Shown piece by piece: positions 1-8,205 of a stretch of 64,000 bases of DNA. Position 1 is the stretch's first letter; every line of letters starts with the position of its first letter. The stretch lies in contig NZ_VFPP01000001.1 of the NCBI RefSeq assembly GCF_006716745.1, positions 6,521,386 through 6,585,385 on the forward strand, read 5' to 3'. The notes beneath the pieces were generated by a model, which did not search any database, was not told the origin of the DNA, and worked only from the letters and a program-made list of their open reading frames with translations. Made by a program: the position numbers and the translations under genes. The stretch is from Saccharothrix saharensis (lineage in GTDB: Bacteria > Actinomycetota > Actinomycetes > Mycobacteriales > Pseudonocardiaceae).

Positions 1-2
1 TG

Positions 3-1277
3 ATCGCCAACGGCTACTCGCCCGAGGCGATCAAGACGCTGTGGGACATCCTGGTCCCGTTCGCGGACTACGCCTTCAACAAGGCGCACTCCGCCGCGTA
101 CGGCCTGATCGCGTACTGGACGGCGTACCTCAAGGCCAACTACCCGTCCGAGTACATGGCCGCGCTGCTCACCACGAACTCGGACAACAAGGACAAGTCG
201 GCCGTCTACCTGGCCGAGTGCCGCCGGATGGGCATCACGGTGCTCCCGCCGGACGTCAACGAGTCGGAACGGGAGTTCGTCGCGGTCGGCGACGACATCC
301 GGTTCGGCCTGGGCGCGATCCGCAACGTCGGCGCGAACGTGGTCGACGCGATCATCAAGACCCGCACGGAGAAGGGGAAGTTCGCCGACTTCTCCGACTT
401 CCTGCGCAAGGTCGACGTGCAGGCGTGCAACAAGAAGGTCGTCGAATCGCTGATCAAGGCGGGCGCGTTCGACTCGCTCGGCCACCCGCGCAAGGGTCTG
501 CACATGGTGCACGTCGAGGCGGTCGACGCGATCATGCTGACCAAGAAGGAAGAGGCGCGCGGCCAGTTCGACCTGTTCGGCGACGGCGGCGGTGACGGCG
601 ACGGCGCGTCGGTGTTCGACGTGAAGATCCCCGACGAGCACTGGGAGTCCAAGCACCAGCTCACGCTGGAGCGGGAGATGCTGGGCCTGTACGTGTCCGG
701 CCACCCGCTCAACGGCGTGGAGCAGGTGCTCAGCTCCTACTCCGACACCACGATCCCGCGCATCCTGGAAGGCGACGTGCCCGACGGCACGCAGGTCACG
801 CTGGGCGGCATCCTGGCCTCGGTCACCCGCCGGGTGAACAAGAACGGCGAGCCGTGGGCGTCCGCGCAGCTCGAGGACCTGGCCGGTGGCATCGAGGTGC
901 TGTTCTTCCCCAAGAGCTACGTGGTGCACGGCATGTCGGTCGCCGAGGACGCGATCGTGCTGGTGAAGGCGCGGGTGGCCAAGCGGGAGGACCGGATCTC
1001 GCTGATCGCCAACGACCTGGTCGTGCCGGACCTGTCGGAGCTGGGCGCGCAGGCGTTGCGGCTGAAGGTGGCGGCGTCGCGCTGCGACCCGAAGCTCGTG
1101 ACGTCGTTGAAGGAAGTCCTCTCCAACCACCCGGGCACGACCGAGGTGCACCTGAACCTGGTCATCAACAGCAGCCGCAACACGTTGCTCAAGCTGGACG
1201 ACGCCCTTCGGGTTACTCCCACCCCGTCCCTGATGGGTGATCTGAAGGCTCTGCTCGGACCGGGCTGCTTGGGCTGA
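3..1277 (+). CDS. dnaE: DNA polymerase III alpha subunit, C-terminal part (5' truncated by window)
   Basis: Replicative polymerase catalytic subunit. The frame is open from the first bases of the window, so the start lies outside; 424 codons remain of a protein that is usually close to 1,180 residues. The visible part begins in the end of the polymerase core (FADYAFNKAHSAAYGLIAYW), continues through a helix-hairpin-helix stretch (FGLGAIRNVGANVVDAI) and ends with an OB-fold region (VTLGGILASVTRRVNKNG, then EVLFFP). These are typical of bacterial DnaE. The next gene begins about 90 bases downstream behind its own operator-like dyad, so dnaE is probably the end of its transcript. Confidence 0.96.
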   Translation: MANGYSPEAIKTLWDILVPFADYAFNKAHSAAYGLIAYWTAYLKANYPSEYMAALLTTNSDNKDKSAVYLAECRRMGITVLPPDVNESEREFVAVGDDIRFGLGAIRNVGANVVDAIIKTRTEKGKFADFSDFLRKVDVQACNKKVVESLIKAGAFDSLGHPRKGLHMVHVEAVDAIMLTKKEEARGQFDLFGDGGGDGDGASVFDVKIPDEHWESKHQLTLEREMLGLYVSGHPLNGVEQVLSSYSDTTIPRILEGDVPDGTQVTLGGILASVTRRVNKNGEPWASAQLEDLAGGIEVLFFPKSYVVHGMSVAEDAIVLVKARVAKREDRISLIANDLVVPDLSELGAQALRLKVAASRCDPKLVTSLKEVLSNHPGTTEVHLNLVINSSRNTLLKLDDALRVTPTPSLMGDLKALLGPGCLG

Positions 1278-1322
1278 TCGGGTGACAAGCCGGGCGATCG
1301 GGGACAAGAGCGAACCTCGGAT

Positions 1323-1351
1323 CGTTTGAGTGAACAGGGTTAACTCAAACG
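1323..1351. promoter_or_regulatory. 29-bp dyad with BioQ-like core upstream of P450-bioA
   Basis: Perfect 9-bp arms CGTTTGAGT (1323-1331) and ACTCAAACG (1343-1351). Inside them lie AAC (1333-1335) and GTT (1339-1341), centred on the same base, so the dyad is almost continuous. The core reads TGAAC-AGG-GTTAA, one base away from the published actinobacterial BioQ box TGAAC-N3-GTTAC. The right arm runs into the ribosome binding site of the P450. Inference: biotin-responsive operator for the P450-bioA operon. Confidence 0.6.
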
Positions 1352-1365
1352 AGGAGGGGATCCCT

Positions 1366-2595
1366 GTGGGGGAGAAGATCGCCGGTCTCGACGTGCTCGG
1401 CGAGGAGTACTTCGCCGACCCGCACGCCTACCACGCGCGGCTGCGCGAGCAGGCGGCGGCCAGCCCGGTCGTGCTGCCGCGCGGCACGAAGGCGTGGCTG
1501 GTCACGCGGTACGAGGAGGCGCGGTCGGCGCTGGCCGACCCGAGGTTCAGCAAGCACTGGGAGCGGTTCCCCGAGGTGATGGAGCTCAACCGGGTCGAAC
1601 GGGGCGAGGCGCCCAAGTTCGACGAGGCCCTGGTGCAGCACATGCTGAACATGGACCCGCCGCACCACACCCGGCTGCGCAAGCTCGTCACCAAGGCGTT
1701 CACCGCCCGGCGGGTCGAGCAGCTGCGGCCGCGGATCCGGGAGATCACCGACCGGCTGCTGGACGAGGCCGGGGAGAAGGGCGACGTCGACCTGGTCGAC
1801 GCGCTGGCGTTCCCGCTGCCCATCACGGTGATCTGCGAGATGCTCGACGTGCCGATGGACGAGCGCGACGAGTTCCGGGTGTGGTCCAACATCCTGGTCG
1901 CCGGCAACGGCGAACCGGAGCAGCTCCAGCAGGCGGGCGCCCAGATGGCGGGCTACCTGGCGAAGCTGGTCGAGCACAAGCGGAACGCGCCCGGTGACGA
2001 CTTCTTCTCGGCGCTGGTGCAGGCCGACGAGGGCGGCGACCGGCTCGACCAGATGGAGCTGATCGCCATGGCGTTCCTGCTCCTGGTCGCCGGGCACGAG
2101 ACCACCGTCAACCTGATCGCCAACGGCGTGTACCACCTGGTGCGCAACCCCGAGCAGTTGGCGGCGCTGCGCGCCGACCGGTCGCTGCTGCCCGGCGCGG
2201 TGGAGGAGGTCCTGCGCTTCGAGAGCCCGGTCAACCAGGCGACGTTCCGCTACACCAACGAGGACGTCGAGCTGGGCGACGTGGTGATCCCCAAGGACAG
2301 CGTGGTGGTCGTCGCGCTGTCCGGCGGCAACCGCGACGCCTCCCGGTTCCCGGACCCCGACCGGCTCGACATCACCCGCCAGGCCGCCGGGCACCTGGCG
2401 TTCGGCCACGGCATCCACTACTGCCTGGGCGCTCCGCTGGCCCGGATGGAGGGCGAGATCGCCATCGGTGCGGTGATCGACCGGTTCGACGTCGCCCTCG
2501 CCGCGGACCCGGACGCGTTGACGTGGCGGCAGGGCACGCTCATCCGCGGCCTCGAGAAGCTGCCGGTTAGCCTGACGCCTCGTGGAGCGCGATGA
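1366..2595 (+). CDS. cytochrome P450, translationally coupled to bioA (possible BioI-like role)
   Basis: Soluble bacterial P450 of 409 residues. All three signatures are present: the I-helix AGHETT (about residue 241), the ExxR motif EVLR (about 281-284) and the haem loop FGHGIHYCLG with the thiolate ligand near Cys353. The GTG at 1366 is preferred because GAGGAGGGGA lies 5-14 bases before it; an upstream in-frame codon at 1330 falls inside the operator dyad and has no such site. The gene overlaps the start of bioA by 14 bases, and a BioQ-like dyad lies in front. In Bacillus the P450 BioI cleaves acyl-ACP to give pimeloyl-ACP; a similar role here is inferred from context. The alternative is an unrelated CYP107-like hydroxylase. 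No ferredoxin gene is next to it. Confidence 0.9.
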   Translation: MGEKIAGLDVLGEEYFADPHAYHARLREQAAASPVVLPRGTKAWLVTRYEEARSALADPRFSKHWERFPEVMELNRVERGEAPKFDEALVQHMLNMDPPHHTRLRKLVTKAFTARRVEQLRPRIREITDRLLDEAGEKGDVDLVDALAFPLPITVICEMLDVPMDERDEFRVWSNILVAGNGEPEQLQQAGAQMAGYLAKLVEHKRNAPGDDFFSALVQADEGGDRLDQMELIAMAFLLLVAGHETTVNLIANGVYHLVRNPEQLAALRADRSLLPGAVEEVLRFESPVNQATFRYTNEDVELGDVVIPKDSVVVVALSGGNRDASRFPDPDRLDITRQAAGHLAFGHGIHYCLGAPLARMEGEIAIGAVIDRFDVALAADPDALTWRQGTLIRGLEKLPVSLTPRGAR

Positions 2596-3850
2596 GCTGC
2601 TGAAGCTGGACCAGGCGCACGTCTGGCACCCGTACGGCCCGATGCCGGGCACCCACGAGCCGCTGGTCGTCTCCTCGGCCGAGGGTGTCCGGCTCCGGCT
2701 GGACGACGGGCGCGAGCTGGTCGACGGCATGTCGTCGTGGTGGGCCGCGATCCACGGCTACCGGCACCCCGTGCTCGACGCGGCGGTGCGCGACCAGCTC
2801 GGCCGGATGAGCCACGTCATGTTCGGCGGCCTGACCCACGAGCCGGCGGTGGCGCTGGCGGCACGGCTGGTGGAGATCACGCCCGAGCCGTTGCGGCACG
2901 TGTTCCTGTGCGACTCGGGGTCGGTGTCGGTCGAGGTCGCGATCAAGATGGCGTTGCAGCACTGGCGGTCCCGGGGCAGGCCGGAGAAGCGGCGGCTGCT
3001 GACGTGGCGCGGCGGGTACCACGGCGACACGTTCCAGCCGATGGCCGTGTGCGACCCGGAGGGCGGGATGCACTCGCTGTGGCGGGGCGTGCTGCCGGAG
3101 CAGGTGTTCGCCTCCGCGCCGCCGCGCGACCTGGACACCGCGTACGTGCAGGAACTCGCGGACCTGGTCGAGGCGCACGCCGGCGAGCTGGCCGCGGTGA
3201 TCGTCGAGCCGGTGGTGCAGGGCGCGGGCGGGATGCGCTTCCACGACCCGCGCTACCTGCACGTGCTGCGCGAGCTGACGCTGGCCCACGACGTGCTGCT
3301 GATCTTCGACGAGATCGCCACCGGCTTCGGCCGCACCGGTGAGCTGTTCGCCGCCGACCACGCCGGCATCAGCCCCGACATCATGTGCCTGGGCAAGGCG
3401 CTGACCGGCGGTTACCTGTCGATGGCCGCGACGCTGTGCACGGCCCGGGTGGCGGACGGCATTTCGCGCGGGGAGGTACCGGTGCTGGCGCACGGACCGA
3501 CGTTCATGGGGAACCCGCTGGCGTCGGCGGTCGCGCTGGCCTCCACGGACCTGCTGCTGGCGCAGGACTGGCGGTCGTCGGTGCGGCGGATCGAGGCCGG
3601 GTTGCGGTCGGGCCTCGCGGACGCGCCCGGTGACGTGCGGGTGCTCGGCGCGATCGGCGTGGTGCAGCTGGACCACCCGGTGGACATGGCCGCCGCCACC
3701 GCCGCGGCCGTCGACCACGGCGTGTGGCTGCGGCCGTTCCGCGACCTGATCTACACCATGCCGCCGTTCATCAGCACGGACGACGACGTGGCCGCTGTCG
3801 CCGCCGCCGTCGTGGCCGCCGCCGAGGCGTCACATGCGCAGCAGGGTTGA
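2582..3850 (+). CDS. bioA: adenosylmethionine-8-amino-7-oxononanoate aminotransferase
   Basis: Class III PLP aminotransferase that converts KAPA to DAPA in biotin synthesis, using S-adenosylmethionine as amino donor. Seen: HVWHPYGPM near the N-terminus, DGMSSWWAAIHGY, SGSVSVEVAIKMA for PLP phosphate binding, RGGYHGDT, DEIATGFGRTG, and the Schiff-base lysine in LGKALTGGYLS (about Lys272). The 422-residue length is normal for BioA. It starts with GTG inside the 3' end of the P450 gene (14-base overlap), so the two are probably one operon. Its last 21 bases overlap the end of the convergent membrane-protein gene. bioF, the previous pathway step, is not in the window. Confidence 0.96.
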   Translation: MERDELLKLDQAHVWHPYGPMPGTHEPLVVSSAEGVRLRLDDGRELVDGMSSWWAAIHGYRHPVLDAAVRDQLGRMSHVMFGGLTHEPAVALAARLVEITPEPLRHVFLCDSGSVSVEVAIKMALQHWRSRGRPEKRRLLTWRGGYHGDTFQPMAVCDPEGGMHSLWRGVLPEQVFASAPPRDLDTAYVQELADLVEAHAGELAAVIVEPVVQGAGGMRFHDPRYLHVLRELTLAHDVLLIFDEIATGFGRTGELFAADHAGISPDIMCLGKALTGGYLSMAATLCTARVADGISRGEVPVLAHGPTFMGNPLASAVALASTDLLLAQDWRSSVRRIEAGLRSGLADAPGDVRVLGAIGVVQLDHPVDMAAATAAAVDHGVWLRPFRDLIYTMPPFISTDDDVAAVAAAVVAAAEASHAQQG

Positions 3851-4459
3851 GCCCCACACGAGCAGCAGCGCCGCGTAGCCGACGCAGATCCAGCCGACCG
3901 CCTGGTTGGTCGGCTCCTTCTTGTGCCCGGCCAGCTTGTTCACCAGCAGCCACCAGCCCAGCGCGACCACCGCGAGCGCCACCGGGGAGAGGATCACGCC
4001 GTACGCGCCCGCGTAGACGCCCGCCCAGAAGTCCACCGGCAGGCTGATGCCGTTGGCGTACCCGGTCGGGAACAACCCCACCGCGACCGCCGACCACACC
4101 CACGCCACGGTCCGCAGCCGTGTCACCGCCTCCGGCTCGGCGGTGTCGTGGTTGATCGCCACCACGCCCCACGCCACGAACGCGCCGCCGCCGAACAGCC
4201 AGCCGGTCACGGTCGAGACGACCGGCACGCGGCCGACCGCCGCGCCCAGCGCGGGGAAGATCGAGCCCCACAGGACGAAGTGCCCGACCACCACCGATGC
4301 GGTGACACCCAGGATGATGAGGGTCCGCACGCCGCCGCGCTGCCGCTGGAACCAGTTCTTCGGCTTGTCGGCCGGTCGGGTCGCGGTGCGGACCGACGCG
4401 GTGTCGCGGGCGCGCTGCGAACCCTGTTGCCGGCGCTTGCGCCTGCCGTTCTTGCCCAC
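3830..4459 (-). CDS. multi-pass membrane protein, unknown function
   Basis: About 209 residues from a GTG at 4459, one base beyond the stop of the glutaredoxin gene, so the two are probably translated from one message. The N-terminal 45 residues are strongly basic (GKNGRRKRRQQ and later arginines). They are followed by five or six hydrophobic segments, for example TLIILGVTASVVVGHFVLWG, WLFGGGAFVAWGVVAI, VAWVWSAVAVGLF, VALAVVALGWWLLV and AVGWICVGYAALLLVWG. I do not recognise a named family. The 3' end overlaps bioA by 21 bases on the other strand. Confidence 0.75.
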   Translation of the reverse strand: MGKNGRRKRRQQGSQRARDTASVRTATRPADKPKNWFQRQRGGVRTLIILGVTASVVVGHFVLWGSIFPALGAAVGRVPVVSTVTGWLFGGGAFVAWGVVAINHDTAEPEAVTRLRTVAWVWSAVAVGLFPTGYANGISLPVDFWAGVYAGAYGVILSPVALAVVALGWWLLVNKLAGHKKEPTNQAVGWICVGYAALLLVWGSTLLRM

Positions 4460-4460
4460 G

Positions 4461-4700
4461 TCAGCCGTGGACCGCGGCGGCGAGTTCGGAGTCGGTCGGC
4501 TCCACCAGGACGCGACCGTCGGGCAGCACGACCACCGGGATGTTCTTGCGCCCGCCGGCGATCTCGATCGCCTTGTCGCGCGCCGCGTCGTCGTGTTCGA
4601 CGTCGACCTCGGTGAAGGGCACTTCGTGCTCCCGCAGCCACGCCTTGGCCCGCCGGCAGTCGCCGCACCAGTTCGCCCCGTAGAGAACGATCTCACTCAT
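4461..4700 (-). CDS. glutaredoxin-like protein (mycoredoxin type)
   Basis: A 79-residue thioredoxin-fold protein. It has the redox motif WCGDC at residues 11-15, the cis-proline segment NIPVVVLPDG and the basic helix after the active site (RRAKAWL), all as in actinobacterial glutaredoxin or mycoredoxin-like proteins. These usually reduce mycothiol mixed disulfides; the usual mycoredoxin motif is CPYC or CxxC, so the exact partner is not settled. It starts at ATG 4700, 54 bases from the divergent bioD start, and is followed immediately by the membrane-protein gene. Confidence 0.88.
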   Translation of the reverse strand: MSEIVLYGANWCGDCRRAKAWLREHEVPFTEVDVEHDDAARDKAIEIAGGRKNIPVVVLPDGRVLVEPTDSELAAAVHG

Positions 4701-4738
4701 GGTGGTGACTGTAGAACGCGGAGGACCGCGACGCTCCG

Positions 4739-4744
4739 TATAGG
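4739..4744 (+). promoter_or_regulatory. -10 box of bioD
   Basis: TATAGG ends 10 bases before the GTG at 4755, which leaves room only for a very short or absent 5' leader. No clear -35 is visible. This matches the leaderless pattern seen at hisH, priA, hisF, lgt and pyk in the same window. Confidence 0.45.
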
Positions 4745-4754
4745 CCTAGGGTGA

Positions 4755-5477
4755 GTGGCCGTGAGCGTCCTCGTGATCACCGGCACGGGCACCGAGGTCG
4801 GCAAGACCGTGGTCGTCGCCGCCCTGGCGGCGTTGGCCGCGGCCGAAGGTCGACGGGTCGCCGTGCTCAAGCCCGCGCAGACCGGCATCGCCGACGGCGA
4901 ACCCGGCGACCTCGCCGAGGTGGTCCGCCTCGCGGGCCCCGTCACCACCCGGGAGCTGCGCCGCTACCCCGAACCGCTGGCCCCCGCCACGGCCGCGCGC
5001 CGGTCCGGCTTGCCCACCGTGCACCCCAGCGAGGTCGCGTCGGCGGCCGTGGCGCTGGACGAGACGCACGACCTCGTGCTCGTCGAGGGCGCGGGCGGGC
5101 TGCTGGTCCGGTTCGACGAGGCCGGCTCGACCATCGCCGACGCGGCGTGGGCGCTCAACGCGCCGGTGCTCGTCGTCGCGCACCCCGGCCTGGGCACGTT
5201 GAACATGACCGCGCTGACCGCCGAGGCCCTGCTGCGCCGCGGCCTGGAGTCGGTCGGCGTGGTGGTGGGCCGTTGGCCCGCCGTCCCCGACCTCGCCACC
5301 CGCACCAACCTGGTCGACCTGCCGGAGGCCGCGGGTGCGCCGCTGCTGGGCGTGCTGCCCGACGGCGCGGCGGCGCTGGGCCGCGACGGGTTCGTGGCGA
5401 CCGCCCGCGAAGGCCTCTCGCCGTGGTTCGGCGGCACGTTCGACCCGGAGAAGTTCGCCGCGCCGCACACCTGCTGA
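4755..5477 (+). CDS. bioD: dethiobiotin synthase
   Basis: ATP-dependent carboxylation and ring closure of DAPA to dethiobiotin. The P-loop GTGTEVGKTVV is at residues 10-20, followed by VAVLKPAQTG, and the second conserved loop LVLVEGAGGLLVRF contains the GAGG motif. The 240-residue length is standard. GTG 4755 was chosen for proximity to the -10 box; GTG 4761 two codons on is equally possible. bioB follows after 110 bases. There is no bioF or bioH nearby. Confidence 0.96.
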   Translation: MAVSVLVITGTGTEVGKTVVVAALAALAAAEGRRVAVLKPAQTGIADGEPGDLAEVVRLAGPVTTRELRRYPEPLAPATAARRSGLPTVHPSEVASAAVALDETHDLVLVEGAGGLLVRFDEAGSTIADAAWALNAPVLVVAHPGLGTLNMTALTAEALLRRGLESVGVVVGRWPAVPDLATRTNLVDLPEAAGAPLLGVLPDGAAALGRDGFVATAREGLSPWFGGTFDPEKFAAPHTC

Positions 5478-5587
5478 CCCGTCCCGGCCCGGGTTGACCG
5501 AACCAGTGACGCACGTCGCTGGGGCGGGCCGGGCTCCGTGCGGCAGACTGCACGGCGGACCACCGCCGGAGTTGACAGGGAGAAGTC

Positions 5588-6604
5588 GTGACCGCAGCCC
5601 CCGAACAGGTCGATGTCCTCGGCGTAGCCCGCGAGCAGGTGCTGGAGCAGGGCGTCGGGCTGTCCGAGGAGCAGGTGCTCGAAGTCCTCCGCCTGCCCGA
5701 CGACCGCATCCCGGAGCTGCTGGAGCTGGCGCACGCGGTGCGGATGCGCTGGTGCGGGCCGGAGGTCGAGGTCGAGGGCATCGTGTCGCTCAAGACCGGC
5801 GGGTGCCCCGAGGACTGCCACTTCTGCTCGCAGTCCGGGCAGTTCCCCTCACCGGTGCGCTCGGCGTGGCTGGACATCCCCGGCCTGGTCCGAGCCGCCC
5901 GGCAGACCGCCGAAACCGGCGCGACCGAGTTCTGCATCGTGGCCGCGGTGCGCGGGCCGGACAAGCGGCTGCTGTCGCAGGTCCGCGACGGCATCAAGGC
6001 CATCCGCGAGGACGGCAACGACATCCAGATCGCGTGCTCGCTCGGCATGCTCACCCAGGAGCAGGTGGACGAGCTGGTGGAGATGGGCGTCCACCGCTAC
6101 AACCACAACCTGGAGACGGCCCGCTCCCACTTCCCGAACGTGGTCACCACGCACTCGTGGGAAGAGCGGTGGGACACGCTGAAGATGATCCGCGCGGCGG
6201 GCATGGAGGTCTGCTGCGGCGGAATCATCGGCATGGGGGAGACGCTCGAGCAGCGCGCGGAGTTCGCCGTGCAGCTCGCCGAGCTGGAGCCCGACGAGGT
6301 GCCGCTGAACTTCCTGATCCCCAACCCCGGCACGCCGTACGAGAACTACCCGGTGGTCGAGGGCCCCGAGGCGCTGCGGACCGTCGGCGCGTTCCGGCTC
6401 GCCCTGCCGCGCACGATCCTGCGCTTCGCGGGTGGCCGGGAGCTGACCTTCGGCGACCTCGGCGCGAAGCAGGGCATGCTGGGCGGCGTCAACGCGATCA
6501 TCGTCGGCAACTACCTGACCAACCTCGGCCGGCCCGCGCAGCAGGACCTCGACATGCTGACCGAGCTGTCCATGCCGATCAAGGAACTGAGCAAGACCCT
6601 GTGA
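5588..6604 (+). CDS. bioB: biotin synthase
   Basis: Radical SAM enzyme that inserts sulfur into dethiobiotin. The [4Fe-4S] motif C-x3-C-x2-C is seen as CPEDCHFC (Cys76, Cys80, Cys83). Further conserved stretches are YNHNLETARS, GGIIGMGET, LNFLIPNPGTP and the C-terminal AGGRELTFGDLG. GTG 5588 has GGGAGAAG just upstream. At 338 residues the length is normal. The last four bases overlap the GTG of the small cysteine-rich gene bsaP, as expected for a partner that must be made together with BioB. Confidence 0.97.
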   Translation: MTAAPEQVDVLGVAREQVLEQGVGLSEEQVLEVLRLPDDRIPELLELAHAVRMRWCGPEVEVEGIVSLKTGGCPEDCHFCSQSGQFPSPVRSAWLDIPGLVRAARQTAETGATEFCIVAAVRGPDKRLLSQVRDGIKAIREDGNDIQIACSLGMLTQEQVDELVEMGVHRYNHNLETARSHFPNVVTTHSWEERWDTLKMIRAAGMEVCCGGIIGMGETLEQRAEFAVQLAELEPDEVPLNFLIPNPGTPYENYPVVEGPEALRTVGAFRLALPRTILRFAGGRELTFGDLGAKQGMLGGVNAIIVGNYLTNLGRPAQQDLDMLTELSMPIKELSKTL

Positions 6605-6810
6605 CCACGGGACTGGGTGCGGTGACGTACTGCGGGTATTGCGGCAAGGCGCGCGCGGAGGGCGACCACTCCGCGTGCGCGTCCCGGCTGGGTGTGATCG
6701 ACCCGCCGCGGTTCTGCGCGGAGTGCGCGCGCCGGATGGTGGTGCAGGTGACACCCGCCGGGTGGACGGCCACGTGCAGCCGTCACGGCGAGATCACCTC
6801 CGCGCGGTAA
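6601..6810 (+). CDS. bsaP: biotin synthase auxiliary protein, BsaP-like (small Cys-rich)
   Basis: A 69-residue protein that starts with GTG in a GTGA overlap with the bioB stop. It has six cysteines in three groups: YCGYCG (Cys11, Cys14), SAC (Cys26), FCAEC (Cys39, Cys42) and TCSRHG (Cys59). In mycobacteria the small gene after bioB (Rv1590 in M. tuberculosis) encodes BsaP, which BioB needs to turn dethiobiotin into biotin. Position, size and cysteine spacing fit that family. Zn or Fe-S binding is expected from the cysteines but not shown by sequence alone. Confidence 0.82.
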   Translation: MTTGLGAVTYCGYCGKARAEGDHSACASRLGVIDPPRFCAECARRMVVQVTPAGWTATCSRHGEITSAR

Positions 6811-6850
6811 CCTGCCCTGCATCTGGTCACGGGTGCAGGGAGGTCGTCGG

Positions 6851-7447
6851 GTGGCGGAGCAACCGGTGGACGAGCGGGCGACGCCCGTTCGGGTGCCACC
6901 CGCGCCGGCGTTCGAGTACTACTACGTGGTGCAGCGGCCGCGCGTCGTGGTGAAGCGCGACCTGCTGCCCGCGTTCTCCGTGCTCTCGGCGATCTCGCTG
7001 TTCGGCCTGCCGCTGGGCTGGCTGTGGGCGTGGCTCGCGCCGCCGCAGAACGTGGTGGCGCAGCAGGACGGGTCGCTGATCCCGGTCACCGGCGAGAGCT
7101 ACCACCGGCTCGACGGGTTGATGCTGTTCGTGTTGATGGGGTTGGCCGCCGGGCTGATCACCGGCATCGCGGTGTGGTTGCTGCGGGAGCGGCGCGGCCC
7201 GGTCGTGATGCTGGCCGCCACGCTCGGCGGTGGGCTGGCGGCTTACCTGGCGCAGTTGACCGGTACGGGTGCGGCCGGCAGCCGGTACGCCGTCGACGCC
7301 GCGCCCGCGGTGGGTGACGTGATCGCCCTGGCCCCGGTGCTGGAGACGTGGTGGGGCTTGCTGGCGTGGCCCTTGGGCACGGCGCTGGCGTACGGCTGCC
7401 TGGCCGCGTGGAACGGTCTGGACGACCTCGGCCGCCGGCTCGGCTAG
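6851..7447 (+). CDS. DUF2567 family membrane protein
   Basis: About 198 residues with roughly four membrane segments: AFSVLSAISLFGLPLGWLW, LMLFVLMGLAAGLITGIAVW, VVMLAATLGGGLAAYLAQL and a last one around WGLLAWPLGTALAYGCL. GTG 6851 is chosen because GGGAGG lies 8 bases ahead of it. The order bioB, small Cys-rich gene, DUF2567 membrane gene is also found in mycobacteria (Rv1589-Rv1591), which supports the family call. No function is known. Its stop overlaps the stop of the convergent hydro-lyase gene by 4 bases. Confidence 0.8.
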   Translation: MAEQPVDERATPVRVPPAPAFEYYYVVQRPRVVVKRDLLPAFSVLSAISLFGLPLGWLWAWLAPPQNVVAQQDGSLIPVTGESYHRLDGLMLFVLMGLAAGLITGIAVWLLRERRGPVVMLAATLGGGLAAYLAQLTGTGAAGSRYAVDAAPAVGDVIALAPVLETWWGLLAWPLGTALAYGCLAAWNGLDDLGRRLG

Positions 7448-8205
7448 AGCCGGTAGGCGGTGTCGGGCACGTCGGTGACGAACATGTGCCCCGGCGCATG
7501 GGTGATCGCGAACGGCGGTTCCGACGCCATCACGGCCGCCTGCGGCGTCACGCCGCACGCCCAGAACACCGGCACGTCGCCCTCGTGCGGTGCGGTCCGG
7601 TCGCCGAAGTCGGGCCGGTCCAGGTCCGCGATGCCGAGGGCGCCCGGATCGCCCACGTGGACCGGCGCGCCGTGCACGGCGGGCATCCGGGCCGTGACCT
7701 CCCGCGCGGTCCCGACCAGGTCGGCCGGGACGTAGCGCAGGGAAACGACCATCGGGCCGTGCAGGCGGCCGGCGGGGCGGCACTCGCGGTCGGTCACGTA
7801 CATCGGCACGTTGACCCGCTGCTCGACGTGCCGCAGTGGGACGTCCGCCCGCCGGAGCGCGGACTCGAACGTGAAGCTGCACCCGATGAGGAACGCGACC
7901 AGGTCGTCGCGCCAGTGCGCGGAGGCGTCGGTGGGCTCGTCGACCAGCTCGCCGTGCTCCCAGATCCGGTAGCGGGGCAGGTCGCGCCTCAGGTCGGCGC
8001 CGCCCGCGAGGACGGTCGTGGTGCCGCCCCGGTCGGTGACGTCGAGGACGGGGCACGGCTTGGGGTTGCGCTGGGTGAACAGCAGCACGTCGTAGGCCCA
8101 CTCCGCGGGGACCGCGATGAGGTTGGCCTGGGCGTAGCCGTCCGCGAGCCCGGCCGTCGGGCCGTCGTGGTGCGCGCGCACCTGCTCCGGTGTCGTCGTC
8201 GTCAT
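7444..8205 (-). CDS. putative hydro-lyase, DUF1445/UPF0317 (D-glutamate cyclase-like)
   Basis: A 253-residue protein with the family hallmarks: TAGLADGYAQANL near the start, LIGCSFTFESALRRADVP in the middle, GPMVVSLRYVP, and CGVTPQAAVM with ITHAPGHMFVTD at the end. The family includes YcsI and the mitochondrial D-glutamate cyclase, and its members are generally annotated as putative hydro-lyases. The start ATG overlaps the stop of the MFS transporter (ATGA), so both are probably one operon. Inference: the transporter imports a small carboxylate, amino acid or lactam that this enzyme acts on. Confidence 0.86.
   Translation of the reverse strand: MTTTTPEQVRAHHDGPTAGLADGYAQANLIAVPAEWAYDVLLFTQRNPKPCPVLDVTDRGGTTTVLAGGADLRRDLPRYRIWEHGELVDEPTDASAHWRDDLVAFLIGCSFTFESALRRADVPLRHVEQRVNVPMYVTDRECRPAGRLHGPMVVSLRYVPADLVGTAREVTARMPAVHGAPVHVGDPGALGIADLDRPDFGDRTAPHEGDVPVFWACGVTPQAAVMASEPPFAITHAPGHMFVTDVPDTAYRL

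Noticed and set aside
5478..5587. BioQ box in front of bioB or bioD
   Set aside because: A GGTT-GACCG-AACC dyad lies at 5492-5504, but it does not fit TGAAC-N3-GTTAC; no match was found before bioD either.
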